Shown here: positions 6,814-15,434 of the stretch, piece after piece
How the letters are laid out: each line of letters starts with the position of its first letter
How positions within the stretch are numbered: the first letter of the stretch is position 1
Assembly: GCA_946480705.1 (NCBI GenBank)
Contig: CAMLLF010000006.1
Span: 1-19,720 of the forward strand
Length of the DNA stretch: 19,720 bases
Direction of reading: 5' to 3'
From: an uncultured Lysobacteraceae bacterium
GTDB lineage: Bacteria; Pseudomonadota; Gammaproteobacteria; Xanthomonadales; Rhodanobacteraceae
The notes under the pieces: generated by a model
Databases searched by the model: none
Seen by the model: only the letters and a program-made list of their open reading frames with translations
What the model was told of the DNA's origin: nothing
Made by a program: the position numbers and the translations under genes

Positions 6814-7439
6814 CCGTCGGCGCGTTCGCGGCCGTCCTCGCGCAGACGCAGCGGCTGTGCGAAGCACGGGCCGTCGACGACGACGGTGTGGTATTCGCCC
6901 GCTTCGCCGCAAAGGTCGATGCCGGCGCGACGGAATTCGTCGACGACCGCGTCGTCGAGCACGCGGCCGAGCAGCCGCGCGTCGAGCTTGTCTTCCTGTA
7001 CGGCCACGATGCGCGTGACGAAGCCGGCGTCGAAGAATTCCCGCAGCAATGTTTCACGCGGCTCGTCCCAGATCGGATGCAGGCAGTCCAGGCCGAGATC
7101 CGCGCAGACGCTGCGGCACCAGATGCGATGCGCCTGGAGATCGATGTCACCGAACCCGACCGCGACGACACCGGCCTCGTCGCGCAACTGCGCGAGCGCG
7201 GCGCTGAAATTGCGCCGGTAGTCGGTCAGGCTCGTCGCGACCTCGACGATCGGCGCGCCGATCGCGGCGACCTGTGCGCGCAGCACTTCGGGCCGCAGCC
7301 GGTGCGAACGCGTGCGCGAACCGTCGTCGACCAGCGTCGTGACGAGCGCGGCCGGCGTGCCGCGCCGCTGCCACAGCCGCCAGAGACTCAGCGCCGAATC
7401 CTTGCCGCCGCTCCAGGACACCGCATAAGACTCTCGCAT
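6783..7439 (-). CDS. Dph6-related ATP pyrophosphatase (diphthine-ammonia ligase-like)
   Basis: This 218-residue cytosolic protein belongs to the adenine nucleotide alpha-hydrolase-like ATP-pyrophosphatases of the Dph6/DUF71 group. The PP-loop is SGGKDS at residues 10-15, and the group signature GEAGEYHT lies at 178-185. In archaea and eukaryotes Dph6 amidates diphthine on elongation factor 2. Bacteria lack diphthamide, so the bacterial members must do something else, which cannot be read here; an adenylation-dependent ligation or amidation is the general expectation. Its 3' end overlaps the C13 peptidase gene by 31 bp tail to tail. The double-GAF cyclase gene lies upstream in the same direction, separated by 105 bp with a repeat doublet. 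Confidence 0.88.
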   Translation of the reverse strand: MRESYAVSWSGGKDSALSLWRLWQRRGTPAALVTTLVDDGSRTRSHRLRPEVLRAQVAAIGAPIVEVATSLTDYRRNFSAALAQLRDEAGVVAVGFGDIDLQAHRIWCRSVCADLGLDCLHPIWDEPRETLLREFFDAGFVTRIVAVQEDKLDARLLGRVLDDAVVDEFRRAGIDLCGEAGEYHTVVVDGPCFAQPLRLREDGRERADGYCFIDFALD

Positions 7440-7489
7440 CGCGCGCTTCCATGTCGAAAGCGCAATTGTTGCGTAGAGATGCCCGTAGA

Positions 7490-7554
7490 GCGCAATAGCC
7501 GAAGAGCATCGCGCCGCATTCCAGCAAGACGCAATGCCCTTCGGTTATTGCGTC
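7490..7554. repeat. Pair of inverted ~26-bp palindromic repeats (REP-doublet-like)
   Basis: Copy one (7490-7515) runs CGCAATAGCCGAAGAGCAT then CGCGCC. Copy two (7528-7554) is the reverse complement of nearly the same unit, CGCAATAACCGAAGGGCAT then TGCGTC, differing at about five positions. A 12-nt spacer separates them. Copy two is itself a hairpin with arms GACGCAAT and ATTGCGTC. It covers the stop codon of the GAF-GGDEF gene. A related small palindrome (CGCAA-TTG-TTGCG, 7461-7473) lies just before the ATP-pyrophosphatase start. Two degenerate palindromes in head-to-head order with a short spacer is the architecture of REP doublets; genome-wide recurrence cannot be tested here. Confidence 0.6.
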
Positions 7555-9197
7555 CCATACGCCGCGACGAAGCTCGTCGTGGCCGACTCGATGCGGTTGC
7601 GGCCCAGCGTCTTGGCGCGGTACAGCGCGCCGTCGGCGCGCGTGACGAGCGTCAGCGGGTCGAGCCCGGCCTGCGGCATCAGCGCGGCGGCGCCGATGCT
7701 GACGGTCAGGTGCGGTCCGACGCGCGAATACGCATGCGGCAGCGCGAGCTGCGCCAGCGCGCGTGCGATATGCGCCGCGACGCCAACCGCGTCGTCGAGC
7801 GAACTCTGCGGCAGCAGCACGGCGAACTCCTCGCCGCCGTAGCGCGCGACGCAGTCTTCGGAGCGCCCGAGCGCATCGCTCAGCGTGCGCGCAACCTGCC
7901 GCAGCGCGTCGTCGCCGGCGAGATGGCCGTAGCCGTCGTTGTAGCTCTTGAAGTCGTCGATATCGAGCAGCAACAGCGCGACCATCTCGCCATGCCGCTG
8001 CGCGCGGGTCCACTCGCTCGCGAGCGCCTCGTCGAAGCGGCGCCGGTTCGCGATGCCGGTAAGCCCGTCGCGGTGCGAGAGCTGTTCGAGCTGCCGGTTC
8101 GCCTCGCGCAGACGCAGGTTCGCCTGCGCGAGTGCGGCCGACTTTTCCTCGACGAGCCGGTTGATTTCGCGCAGCCGGGCATTCGTCGCCGCCAGATGCA
8201 CGGCACCGGCGATCTGGTCGGCGAGCGCCGCGAGCATCTGCCGGTTCGCTTCGGTCAACGACTGCGGATCGGAGGCCTCGAGATTGAGCAACCCGATGAA
8301 ATCGCCGTGCAGCCGTATCGGCAGCACGTATTCGCTCGTGACCGCGGGATTTCCGAGCACGTAGTCGGGGTCCTCGGTGACGTCGGGCACGTACTGGGCC
8401 TGTCCGCTGCGGAACGCGCGGCCGACCACGCCGAGGTTTTCCGGCCAGTTGCCGCCGCTGCGGCCGTGGAAGACCGACACGCCCGCATGCGCGCTGAAGC
8501 GCAGGCGCTGACTGCCGTCGGCGAGCAGCACGCCGACCGACTCCAGCGCGAAACGGTCTCGCAGGAAATGCACGATGCGCAGCAGCGCCTGTTCGAGACC
8601 GTCGGCTTCGATCGCCGCGCGCGACAGCTCGCTGAGCATGCCGAGCAGATCGAGACGGCGCCGCTGCTCGGCGTTGAGCCGCTCCGCCGCGAACGTGCCG
8701 GCGAGCTGCTCGGCCAGGGTTTCGAGCAGGTCGATCTCGTCGACGAACGCATCGCAGCGGATCGCCTCGGCGTTGATGACGCCCATGACTTCGCCGTTGT
8801 GACGCATCGCGACGCACAACTCCGAATGCGTTCCCGGCATGGTTTCGACATAGTTCGCGTGCCGCGTCACGTCCGGCACGTAGAGCGTCTGTCCGGTCGC
8901 GGCGACTTCGCCGACGACGCCGCTGCCGAGTTCGCGGCCGTAGCCGACGTGGATCGACGAGGGAATGTCGGCTGCGAGCGCTTCGCAGCAGAAGCGGTTT
9001 TCGCTCAGATCGATCGACGCGCAGGCGACGAACTCGCACTGCAGGTGTTCCTGCAGCAGTCGAACGACACGATGAAGGCGCTGGCGCAGCGAGAGGCTTT
9101 CGGCGGATATGCGCGCAATACGATGGATCAGCGCGAGTTGCCGCGCTTCGCGCTCGCGGCCGTTGCGAGCGGTCTCGCCGTGATCGGGCTGCGGCAT
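7545..9197 (-). CDS. Double-GAF diguanylate cyclase
   Basis: This 550-residue, apparently cytosolic signalling protein should make cyclic di-GMP from two GTP. Two GAF sensor domains are visible (about 20-170 and 180-335), each with a similar (A/S)GQ(T/A)xYVPDVT segment and a hydrophobic MGVINAEA or IGLLNLEA strand. A coiled coil (about 335-375, VEEKSAALAQANLRLREANRQ) leads to the GGDEF domain, which begins HRDGLTGIANRRRFDEAL. The active-site motif is GGEEF at 454-458. The product-inhibition I-site RxxD is present (RSED, 445-448), five residues upstream. There are no membrane segments or EAL domain. The ATG is preceded by GGGGGAGGGCGG. The gene lies 81 bp downstream of hisIE in the same direction, with its own candidate promoter in the gap. 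Confidence 0.93.
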   Translation of the reverse strand: MPQPDHGETARNGREREARQLALIHRIARISAESLSLRQRLHRVVRLLQEHLQCEFVACASIDLSENRFCCEALAADIPSSIHVGYGRELGSGVVGEVAATGQTLYVPDVTRHANYVETMPGTHSELCVAMRHNGEVMGVINAEAIRCDAFVDEIDLLETLAEQLAGTFAAERLNAEQRRRLDLLGMLSELSRAAIEADGLEQALLRIVHFLRDRFALESVGVLLADGSQRLRFSAHAGVSVFHGRSGGNWPENLGVVGRAFRSGQAQYVPDVTEDPDYVLGNPAVTSEYVLPIRLHGDFIGLLNLEASDPQSLTEANRQMLAALADQIAGAVHLAATNARLREINRLVEEKSAALAQANLRLREANRQLEQLSHRDGLTGIANRRRFDEALASEWTRAQRHGEMVALLLLDIDDFKSYNDGYGHLAGDDALRQVARTLSDALGRSEDCVARYGGEEFAVLLPQSSLDDAVGVAAHIARALAQLALPHAYSRVGPHLTVSIGAAALMPQAGLDPLTLVTRADGALYRAKTLGRNRIESATTSFVAAYGTQ

Positions 9198-9225
9198 CCG
9201 CCCTCCCCCGCAACGCGTTGATCCG

Positions 9226-9256
9226 AGTCTAGCAAGGTTTCCCGGACTTCATGCAA
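9226..9256 (-). promoter_or_regulatory. Candidate promoter for the GAF-GGDEF gene
   Basis: On the minus strand TTGCAT (9256-9251) lies 19 nt upstream of TAGACT (9231-9226). The -10 box is preceded by TGC, as in extended -10 promoters. The 19-nt spacing is long. It would allow the cyclase to be expressed independently of the his operon, from which no clear terminator separates it. Confidence 0.35.
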
Positions 9257-9278
9257 GCACGATGCCCGGCCACGGACC

Positions 9279-9887
9279 TCAGCGATGCCGGCGTTCCAGT
9301 TCGGCGACGGCATCGTGCAGCGACAGGCCGCGCGCGCGCAGCAGCACGGTCAGATGGAACAGCAGATCGGCCGCTTCGCCGATCAGCGCCGCATCGTCCT
9401 GGGCGACCGCCGCGAGCGCGGTTTCCACCCCTTCCTCGCCGACCTTCTGCGCAATCCGGCGCACCCCCGAATCGAACAGTTTCGTCGTGTAGCTGCCGGC
9501 CGGGCGTTCGCGCTCGCGCTGCGCGACGAGCGCATCGAGTTCGCCGAGAAAGCCCGGCACGCGCACGGCCTCGTCGCCGAAGCAGCTGTCGCGGCCCAGA
9601 TGACAGGTCGGTCCCTGCGGTTCGGCGCGCAGCAGCAGGCTGTCGGCGTCGCAGTCGGTCATTGCTTCGCGCAGCAGCAGGAAGTGCCGCGAGGTCTCGC
9701 CCTTGGTCCATAGCCGCTGCCTGCTGCGGCTGTAGAACGTCACTTTTCCGCTTTCCAGCGTCGCGCGCAGCGCGGCTTCGTTCATCCATCCCTGCATCAG
9801 CACGGCGCCGCTGCGCGCATGCTGCACGACGGCCGGCAGCAGGCCGCCGCCCTTGCTCCAGTCCAGTGCCGCGGGATCGAGGCTCAC
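9279..9887 (-). CDS. hisIE: Bifunctional phosphoribosyl-AMP cyclohydrolase / phosphoribosyl-ATP pyrophosphatase
   Basis: HisIE catalyses steps two and three of histidine synthesis. The C-terminal HisE half removes pyrophosphate from phosphoribosyl-ATP, and the N-terminal HisI half opens the adenine ring of phosphoribosyl-AMP. The HisI half (about 1-110) carries [16 protein letters not shown], the metal-binding DCDAD (78-82) and the cysteine/histidine cluster Cys95, His96, Cys102. The HisE half (about 113-200) shows the KVGEEGVET helix (148-156) and a second acidic stretch, GEAADLLFH. The 202-residue length is typical of the fused form. The start is GTG, in a 4-nt GTGA overlap with the hisF stop. 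It is the last his gene. Confidence 0.95.
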   Translation of the reverse strand: MSLDPAALDWSKGGGLLPAVVQHARSGAVLMQGWMNEAALRATLESGKVTFYSRSRQRLWTKGETSRHFLLLREAMTDCDADSLLLRAEPQGPTCHLGRDSCFGDEAVRVPGFLGELDALVAQRERERPAGSYTTKLFDSGVRRIAQKVGEEGVETALAAVAQDDAALIGEAADLLFHLTVLLRARGLSLHDAVAELERRHR

Positions 9888-10654
9888 GGCCGCACGCTCA
9901 CGCCGCGTTCGCGCAGGAACGCCTTCAGCGGACCGATCGCCACGCTGCCGGAGTGGAATACGCTCGCGGCCAGCGCGCCGTCGACATCCGCCTGCGCGAA
10001 CACATCGCTGAAGTGTTCCATCGCGCCGGCGCCGCCGGACGCGACGAGCGGCACGCCGCAGCGCGCACGCGCAGCGCCAAGCTGCGCCACGTCGTAACCC
10101 TCGCGCACGCCGTCGGCGCCCATGCAGTTCAGCACGATCTCGCCGGCGCCGAGCGCGATCGCCTCATCGATCCAGTCGAGCGTGCGCCGTGCGAGTGCGC
10201 GCGTCTTGTCCGGATCGCCGGTGTACTGGCGCACGCGCCACTCGCCGTCGGCGTCGCACAGGCTGTCGACGCCGACGACGACGCACTGCACGCCGAACGC
10301 GTCGGCGAGTTCGCCGATCAGCGCCGGCCGCTCGAGCGCCGGCGAATTCACCGAGATCTTGTCGGCGCCGGCCTGCAGCACGGCGCGCGCGGTATCGACG
10401 CTCGCAATGCCGCCGGCCACGCAGAACGGAATGTCGATGACCGCGGCGACGCGCTCGACCCAGCGGCGATCGACCGCGCGCTGCTCCGGGCTGGCCGTGA
10501 TGTCGTAGAACACGAGTTCGTCGGCGCCTTCGTCGCGATAGCGCAGCGCGAGATCGAGAATGTCGCCGACGACGACGTGATCGCGGAAACGCACGCCCTT
10601 GACGACCTGTCCGTCGCGCACGTCGAGACACGGAATCAGGCGTCGCGTCAGCAT
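9884..10654 (-). CDS. hisF: Imidazole glycerol phosphate synthase, cyclase subunit
   Basis: HisF is the TIM-barrel subunit that uses ammonia from HisH to make imidazole glycerol phosphate and AICAR. The 256-residue product starts [20 protein letters not shown], with the catalytic Asp11. Further landmarks are the phosphate-binding VAGGIAS and ASGGAG loops, VVVGVDS, and [20 protein letters not shown]. The frame is open far upstream, but this start matches the family and lies in a 7-nt overlap (ATGCTGA) with the hisA stop. It overlaps hisIE by 4 nt. Partner HisH is encoded two genes upstream in the same operon. Confidence 0.96.
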   Translation of the reverse strand: MLTRRLIPCLDVRDGQVVKGVRFRDHVVVGDILDLALRYRDEGADELVFYDITASPEQRAVDRRWVERVAAVIDIPFCVAGGIASVDTARAVLQAGADKISVNSPALERPALIGELADAFGVQCVVVGVDSLCDADGEWRVRQYTGDPDKTRALARRTLDWIDEAIALGAGEIVLNCMGADGVREGYDVAQLGAARARCGVPLVASGGAGAMEHFSDVFAQADVDGALAASVFHSGSVAIGPLKAFLRERGVSVRP

Positions 10655-11376
10655 GCGAGCGCCTCGGCGAGATCGAGCTGCCCCTCGAGCAGGCTGCGCC
10701 CGAGCACGACGCCGGCAACGCCGAGTTCGCGCACGGCGCGCACGTCGGCGATGTCGCGCACGCCGCCGGAAGCCTGTACGCGCAGGCCCGGCGCGAGCCG
10801 GCGCAGATGCGCATACAGTCCGAGATTCGGACCGGCCAGCATGCCGTCGCGATGAATGTCGGTGCAGAGCACGTGCACTGCGCCGGCTGCGGCATAGCGC
10901 GGCGCGAGCGTCTCCAGCGTCGGCGCCTCGCTCTGCGTCCAGCCGTCGCTCGGCAGTCGCCAGACACCGTTCTCGTCGCGCGTGTCGAGCGCGATGCACA
11001 GGCGTCCGGCGCCGTAGCGCACGAGCCACTCGGCGACGCGCTCGGGTTCGCGCACGGCGACGCTGCCGACGACGACGCGCGCGACGCCGGCGTCGAACAG
11101 CCGCTGCACGTCGTCCTCGCTGCGCACGCCGCCGCCGGCCTGCAGCTGGATCGCGGTGCCGGCCAGCGCTTCGATCAGGCGGAAGTTCTCGAGATTGCCG
11201 GCGCGCGCGCCGTCGAGATCGACGACGTGCAGCCATGCGGCGCCGGCCGTGGCGTAGTCCTGCGCGAGACGCAGCGGATCGACGCGATAGCTGGTCTGCT
11301 GCGAATAGTCGCCCTGGCGCAGCCGCACCACGTTGCCGGCGCGCAGGTCGATCGCGGGAATGATGTCGAAGTTCAC
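10648..11376 (-). CDS. hisA: Phosphoribosylformimino-5-aminoimidazole carboxamide ribotide isomerase
   Basis: HisA isomerises ProFAR to PRFAR, the substrate of the HisHF complex, through an Amadori rearrangement. The 242-residue TIM barrel starts with [18 protein letters not shown] (catalytic Asp10). It also shows [13 protein letters not shown], the second catalytic region [10 protein letters not shown] and the phosphate loop [11 protein letters not shown]. The start is GTG at 11376-11374, overlapping the hisH stop as GTGA. Its stop overlaps the hisF start by 7 nt. Confidence 0.96.
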   Translation of the reverse strand: MNFDIIPAIDLRAGNVVRLRQGDYSQQTSYRVDPLRLAQDYATAGAAWLHVVDLDGARAGNLENFRLIEALAGTAIQLQAGGGVRSEDDVQRLFDAGVARVVVGSVAVREPERVAEWLVRYGAGRLCIALDTRDENGVWRLPSDGWTQSEAPTLETLAPRYAAAGAVHVLCTDIHRDGMLAGPNLGLYAHLRRLAPGLRVQASGGVRDIADVRAVRELGVAGVVLGRSLLEGQLDLAEALAC

Positions 11377-11969
11377 AGGGTCAGGAAATTCTTGAGCAGG
11401 AGGGAGCCGACCGCGGCGGAGCGTTCCGGGTGGAACTGCATGCCGAAGAAGTTATCTTTTTGTACAACAGCTGAAAATGCCGCGCCATGGGTCGCAGCGG
11501 CCAAGGTCCACGGCCCGACCGGCGCGGCGTAGCTGTGCACGAAATAGGCATAGGCCTCGTCGGGCAGGCCGGCCAGCAGCGGATGCGCGCGCACCGCGGA
11601 GAGCCGGTTCCAGCCCATGTGCGGCACGCGCAGACCCGGCGCCGCGGCGAGCCGGTCGACTTCCGCGGGGATCAGGCCGAGGCAGTCGCGCTCGCTTTCC
11701 GCCGAGCGCGCGAACAGCAGCTGCAGCCCGAGGCAGACGCCGAGTACCGGCTGGCGCAGCGCGCGCAGCGTCCCGACGAGATCGCGCTCGGCGAGCCGCT
11801 GCATCGCGGGTCCGGCCGCGCCGACGCCCGGCAGGATCACGTGGCTCGCGCGGCGGATGCGCGCCGCGTCGGTCGTCAGCGGCGCGTCGACGCCGAGGCG
11901 CGCGAGCGCGTGACGGACCGAGCCGATGTTCGTGCCGCCGCCGTCGACGAGCACGACGTCGGCGCTCAC
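11373..11969 (-). CDS. hisH: Imidazole glycerol phosphate synthase, glutaminase subunit
   Basis: HisH is the class I glutamine amidotransferase that feeds ammonia to HisF. The 198-residue product has the nucleophile Cys79 in [10 protein letters not shown] and the histidine and glutamate of the triad in QFHPERS (His180, Glu182). The N-terminus reads [11 protein letters not shown], a variant of the more common YGMGNL-type turn. The start is GTG in a GTGA overlap with hisB. The frame is open upstream through hisB, but the family begins here. Codons for residues 164-173 (11451-11480) are strikingly AT-rich, 10 G/C in 30 nt, unlike the rest of the operon, yet they encode normal family sequence. 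Confidence 0.95.
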   Translation of the reverse strand: MSADVVLVDGGGTNIGSVRHALARLGVDAPLTTDAARIRRASHVILPGVGAAGPAMQRLAERDLVGTLRALRQPVLGVCLGLQLLFARSAESERDCLGLIPAEVDRLAAAPGLRVPHMGWNRLSAVRAHPLLAGLPDEAYAYFVHSYAAPVGPWTLAAATHGAAFSAVVQKDNFFGMQFHPERSAAVGSLLLKNFLTL

Positions 11970-13063
11970 AGCGCCCCCTTCGTACTGGGAAGCACATTGC
12001 CGTCGCGGCGCAGCGCCGCGCGCAGCGCGCGCGCGACCGCCTTGAAGCAGGCCTCGACCATGTGGTGCGCGTTGTCGCCGCGCACCGCGAGGTGCAGGTT
12101 CGCGCCCAGCGTCTCGCAGAGCGAGCGGAAGAAATGGGGTACGAGTTCGGTCGGCAGATCGCCGACGCGCTCGCGCGGGAAACTGCCGTCGAACACGAAA
12201 TACGGCCGCCCCGACAGATCGAGCGCGGCGCGCGCGAGCGTCTCGTCCATCGGCAGCGTGATCGCGACGGCGGCGCCCGCATCGGGCTCGTTCGCGTCGC
12301 CGTAGCGGCCGATGCCGCGCTTGTCGCCGAGCGCGCGGCGCAGCGCCTGACCGAGCGCGAGCGCGCAGTCCTCGACGGTGTGATGCTCGTCGATGTGCGT
12401 GTCGCCGGCGCAGGAGACGGTCAACGCGACGCCGGCGTGCTTGCCGATCTGTTCGAGCATGTGATCGAAGAAGCCGAGCCCGGTCGCGACGACCGGATCG
12501 GCGCTGCGGTCGAGATCGACGCGCACGCGGACCCGCGTCTCGCGCGTCGTGCGCTCGAGCTCGGCGCGCCGCGGCGCCTCGCAGAGCGTGTGCGCGATGG
12601 CGTCCCAGTCCCACTCGCCGTCGCCGAGCCGGAAACCGCGCACGCCGATGTTGTCGGCGAACTCGATATCGGTCGCGCGATCGCCGACCATCGCCGACGC
12701 ACCGCGGCTCCAGCCGTCGTCGCCGAGATAGGCGCGCATCAGGCCCGTGCCGGGCTTGCGCGTCGGCAACCCTTCATGCGCGAAGCTGCGGTCGATCAGC
12801 GTGTCGGCGAAGCGCACGCCCTGCGATTCGAAGATCTGCAGCATGAGCCTGTGCGGCCCCCAGAACCGGTCTTCGGGAAAGCTCTCGGTGCCGAGTCCGT
12901 CCTGGTTCGTGACCATGACGAGCTCGTACCCGGCCTCGACGCAGCGACGCAGCGCCGGAATCACGCCGGGCAGCAGCGCGAGCTTGGCATAGGCGTCGAT
13001 CTGCTGGTCGGGCGGCTCGACGATCAGCGTTCCGTCGCGGTCGACGAAAAGATATTTTTTCAT
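11966..13063 (-). CDS. hisB: Bifunctional histidinol-phosphatase / imidazole glycerol-phosphate dehydratase
   Basis: The 365-residue fused HisB performs two non-adjacent steps: dehydration of imidazole glycerol phosphate and dephosphorylation of histidinol phosphate. The N-terminal HAD phosphatase (about 1-165) has DRDGTL with nucleophile Asp8, [14 protein letters not shown] and the [13 protein letters not shown] motif. The C-terminal dehydratase (about 175-365) has [31 protein letters not shown] and [14 protein letters not shown], the metal-binding histidine motifs. The E. coli phosphatase binds zinc through a CxH...CxC loop. Here the equivalent stretch ([16 protein letters not shown]) has no cysteine. 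About 13 extra residues (Asp256-Ile268) lie between GIGRYG and TLPMDE. ATGA overlap with hisC and GTGA overlap with hisH. Confidence 0.96.
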   Translation of the reverse strand: MKKYLFVDRDGTLIVEPPDQQIDAYAKLALLPGVIPALRRCVEAGYELVMVTNQDGLGTESFPEDRFWGPHRLMLQIFESQGVRFADTLIDRSFAHEGLPTRKPGTGLMRAYLGDDGWSRGASAMVGDRATDIEFADNIGVRGFRLGDGEWDWDAIAHTLCEAPRRAELERTTRETRVRVRVDLDRSADPVVATGLGFFDHMLEQIGKHAGVALTVSCAGDTHIDEHHTVEDCALALGQALRRALGDKRGIGRYGDANEPDAGAAVAITLPMDETLARAALDLSGRPYFVFDGSFPRERVGDLPTELVPHFFRSLCETLGANLHLAVRGDNAHHMVEACFKAVARALRAALRRDGNVLPSTKGAL

Positions 13064-14130
13064 GCAGTGGATTCCTGTCGCCGCGCGAGCGCGTCGAGCA
13101 GCGCGCGGTTTTCCTCGGGCGTGCCGACCGAGATGCGCAGGCAGCCGGCCAGGCCGCGATAGCGCGACACGTCGCGCACGACGATGCCGGCCCGCAGCAG
13201 CCCGGCATAGACCGGCGCCGCGTCGCGCCAGCGCACGCAGAGGAAGTTCGCCGCCGACGGCAGGATCGCGACGACGTCTTCCAGACGCGCGAGCGCGGCG
13301 CGCAGACGTTCGCGCTCGGCGCACAACAGTCCGATGCGCTCGTGCGCCGTTGCGACGGCGTCGGGACTCGTGGCGGCGAGCGCCGACGCGACGCTGCCGG
13401 CCGGCAGCGGATACGGCGCGAGGATCCGCCGCAGCAGGCCGATCACCGAGGCCGCCGCCAGCAGCACGCCGACGCGCGCGCCGGCCAGCGCATAGGCCTT
13501 GGACAGCGTGCGCAGCACCGCGACATGGTCGTGCGCGGCAAGCAGCGTGCTCGCGCTCGCGCTGCCGGCGAATTCGAGATAGGCCTCGTCGACGACGAGC
13601 AGCGCGCGGCCGCGCAGCGCGGTTGCGAGACGGTCCAGCGTCGCGAGCGGCACGCAGTCGCCGCTGGGATTGTTGGGGGTGCAGACGAACACGAGCTTGA
13701 CCGCCGGCGTCACTGCCGCGAGCAGCGCGTCGGCATCGAGACCGAAGTCGTCGGTCAGCGGCGCCTGCAGCACGGCCGCGCCCTGGATCGACGCGGCGAC
13801 CGCATACATGCCGAACGTCGGCGGCGAAATCAGGATCGCATCCTCGCCTGCGCGGCAGAACGCGCGCACGAGGAGGTCGATGGCCTCGTCGCTGCCGCGT
13901 CCGACCAGCACCTGTTCCGGCGCGACGTCGTACAGCGCGGCGAGCTGGCGCAGCAGCGCGGCCGGCTGCGGATCCGGATAGCGGTTCAATCCTTCGCCGG
14001 CCCCTTCGGCAGGCGACCAGGGCGACTCGTTCGCATTGAGCAGCACCTGCCCGCCGGACGCCTCCATGCGCGCCGACGAATACGGCGTCAGCGCGCGGAT
14101 CTCCGCGCGCGCGAGATCGAGCACGTTCAT
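13060..14130 (-). CDS. hisC: Histidinol-phosphate aminotransferase
   Basis: HisC is the PLP enzyme that transaminates imidazole acetol phosphate to histidinol phosphate. The 356-residue fold-type I aminotransferase shows LNANESPW near the N-terminus, [19 protein letters not shown] (151-157), VVDEAYLEF with Asp181 and Tyr184, the PLP lysine Lys211 in [15 protein letters not shown], and a C-terminal [15 protein letters not shown]. It begins at ATG 14130 inside a 4-nt overlap with the hisD stop and ends in an ATGA overlap with hisB. Together with HisB and HisD it completes the last steps of the pathway. Confidence 0.95.
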   Translation of the reverse strand: MNVLDLARAEIRALTPYSSARMEASGGQVLLNANESPWSPAEGAGEGLNRYPDPQPAALLRQLAALYDVAPEQVLVGRGSDEAIDLLVRAFCRAGEDAILISPPTFGMYAVAASIQGAAVLQAPLTDDFGLDADALLAAVTPAVKLVFVCTPNNPSGDCVPLATLDRLATALRGRALLVVDEAYLEFAGSASASTLLAAHDHVAVLRTLSKAYALAGARVGVLLAAASVIGLLRRILAPYPLPAGSVASALAATSPDAVATAHERIGLLCAERERLRAALARLEDVVAILPSAANFLCVRWRDAAPVYAGLLRAGIVVRDVSRYRGLAGCLRISVGTPEENRALLDALARRQESTA

Positions 14131-15434
14131 GCGCCGGCTCCGAGGCGTTCGAGCCGCAGCGCGACCGCGCGCTCGTGCGCGTGCAGTTGTTCGGCGTCGG
14201 CCAGCACGCGCGCGCACGGACCGATCGCGCGCAGGCCGTCGGGCGAGAGCTCCTGCACGGTGATCTGCTTGACGAAGCTCGCGACCGACACGCCGCTCCA
14301 GGCGCGCGCATAGCCGTAGGTCGGCAATACGTGATTCGTACCGCTGCAGTAGTCGCCGACGGCTTCCGGCGACCATGCGCCGAGAAACACCGAGCCGGCG
14401 TTGCGCACATCGGGCAGCAGCGCACGCGGATCGACGACGTTGAGGATCAGGTGCTCCGGTGCGTAGGCGTTGCTGATCGCGAGCGCCTCGGCGATATCGG
14501 CGACTTCGATCAGACGGCTGTGCGCGAGCGCGTCGCGCGCGAACGCGGCGCGCGGCAGCGTCTGCAGTTGCGCCTCGACCTCGGCCGCGACCGCATCGAG
14601 CAGCGCGCGCGACGGGGACAGCAGCATGACCTGCGAATCGCTGCCGTGCTCGGCCTGCGACAGCAGGTCGGCCGCGACGAACGCCGCGTCGGCAGCCGCG
14701 TCGGCGATGACGAGCACTTCCGACGGCCCCGCCGGAAGATCGATCGCGGCGCCGTCGACGTCGTTGGCGACCTGGCGCTTGGCTTCGGTGACCCAGGCGT
14801 TGCCCGGTCCGAACAGCTTGTCGCAGCGCGGCACGCTGGCCGTGCCGTAGGCCATTGCGGCGATCGCCTGCGCGCCGCCGAGCTTGAACACGCGGCCGAC
14901 GCCGCAGAGTTTCGCTGTATACAAAACCACAGGATCGCACTCGCCGGCGGCGTTCGCCGGCGTGCACAGCACGACCTCGGGACAGCCGGCGAGCTGTGCC
15001 GGCACCGCGAGCATGAGCACCGTCGACGGCAGCGGCGCGGTGCCGGCCGGCGCATACAGACCGACGCGGCCGAGCGGCCGCAGCACGCGTTCGCAGACCA
15101 CGCCCGGTGCAGTCTCGACGCGCACCGGCGCCGGTGCCGCGGCCGCGTGGAAACAGGCGATGCGTTCGCGCGCCTGAGCGATCGCTTCGCGCAACGCGGG
15201 GTCGACGCGCGTTTCCGCGGCGTCGAATTCGGCGGCGCTCACGGCGAGGTCGCCGAGTTCGCAGCCGTCGTAGCGGCGCGTCAGCGCACGCAGCGTCGCA
15301 TCGCCGTCGGCGCGAACCTGCGCGACGAGGCGCGCGACGACGGCGCTGCGTTCGGCCGAGCCAACCTGTGCCGGCCGCGTCAGGCTCGCCGCGCGCGCCT
15401 CGGCATCGAGGGCATTCCAGATCAGCCGCTTCAT
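14127..15434 (-). CDS. hisD: Histidinol dehydrogenase
   Basis: HisD is the zinc-dependent, NAD-linked enzyme that oxidises histidinol to histidine in two steps. The 435-residue sequence aligns almost residue for residue with the E. coli enzyme. Zinc ligands are Gln260 and His263 ([12 protein letters not shown]), Asp361 and His420 (E. coli 259, 262, 360, 419). The catalytic pair Glu327/His328 sits in [22 protein letters not shown] and [14 protein letters not shown] are also intact. Residues 167-176 (14907-14936) are coded by an unusually AT-rich run for this gene. It overlaps hisG and hisC by 4 nt each. Confidence 0.96.
   Translation of the reverse strand: MKRLIWNALDAEARAASLTRPAQVGSAERSAVVARLVAQVRADGDATLRALTRRYDGCELGDLAVSAAEFDAAETRVDPALREAIAQARERIACFHAAAAPAPVRVETAPGVVCERVLRPLGRVGLYAPAGTAPLPSTVLMLAVPAQLAGCPEVVLCTPANAAGECDPVVLYTAKLCGVGRVFKLGGAQAIAAMAYGTASVPRCDKLFGPGNAWVTEAKRQVANDVDGAAIDLPAGPSEVLVIADAAADAAFVAADLLSQAEHGSDSQVMLLSPSRALLDAVAAEVEAQLQTLPRAAFARDALAHSRLIEVADIAEALAISNAYAPEHLILNVVDPRALLPDVRNAGSVFLGAWSPEAVGDYCSGTNHVLPTYGYARAWSGVSVASFVKQITVQELSPDGLRAIGPCARVLADAEQLHAHERAVALRLERLGAGA

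Noticed and set aside
6714..9221. Very long plus-strand open frame (835 codons) opposite the ATP pyrophosphatase and GAF-GGDEF genes
   Set aside because: Low-complexity Arg/Ala/Gln-rich translation with no motifs, while the minus strand encodes two complete domain-bearing proteins.
11445..11485. Integron attC-like or other recombination core in the hisH AT-rich island
   Set aside because: GTTATCT does not fit the GTTRRRY core, and the reading frame and protein are intact, so there is no sign of an inserted element.
11477..13162. Plus-strand frame of 561 codons opposite hisH and hisB
   Set aside because: Arg/Ala-rich shadow; the minus strand carries intact HisH and HisB active sites.
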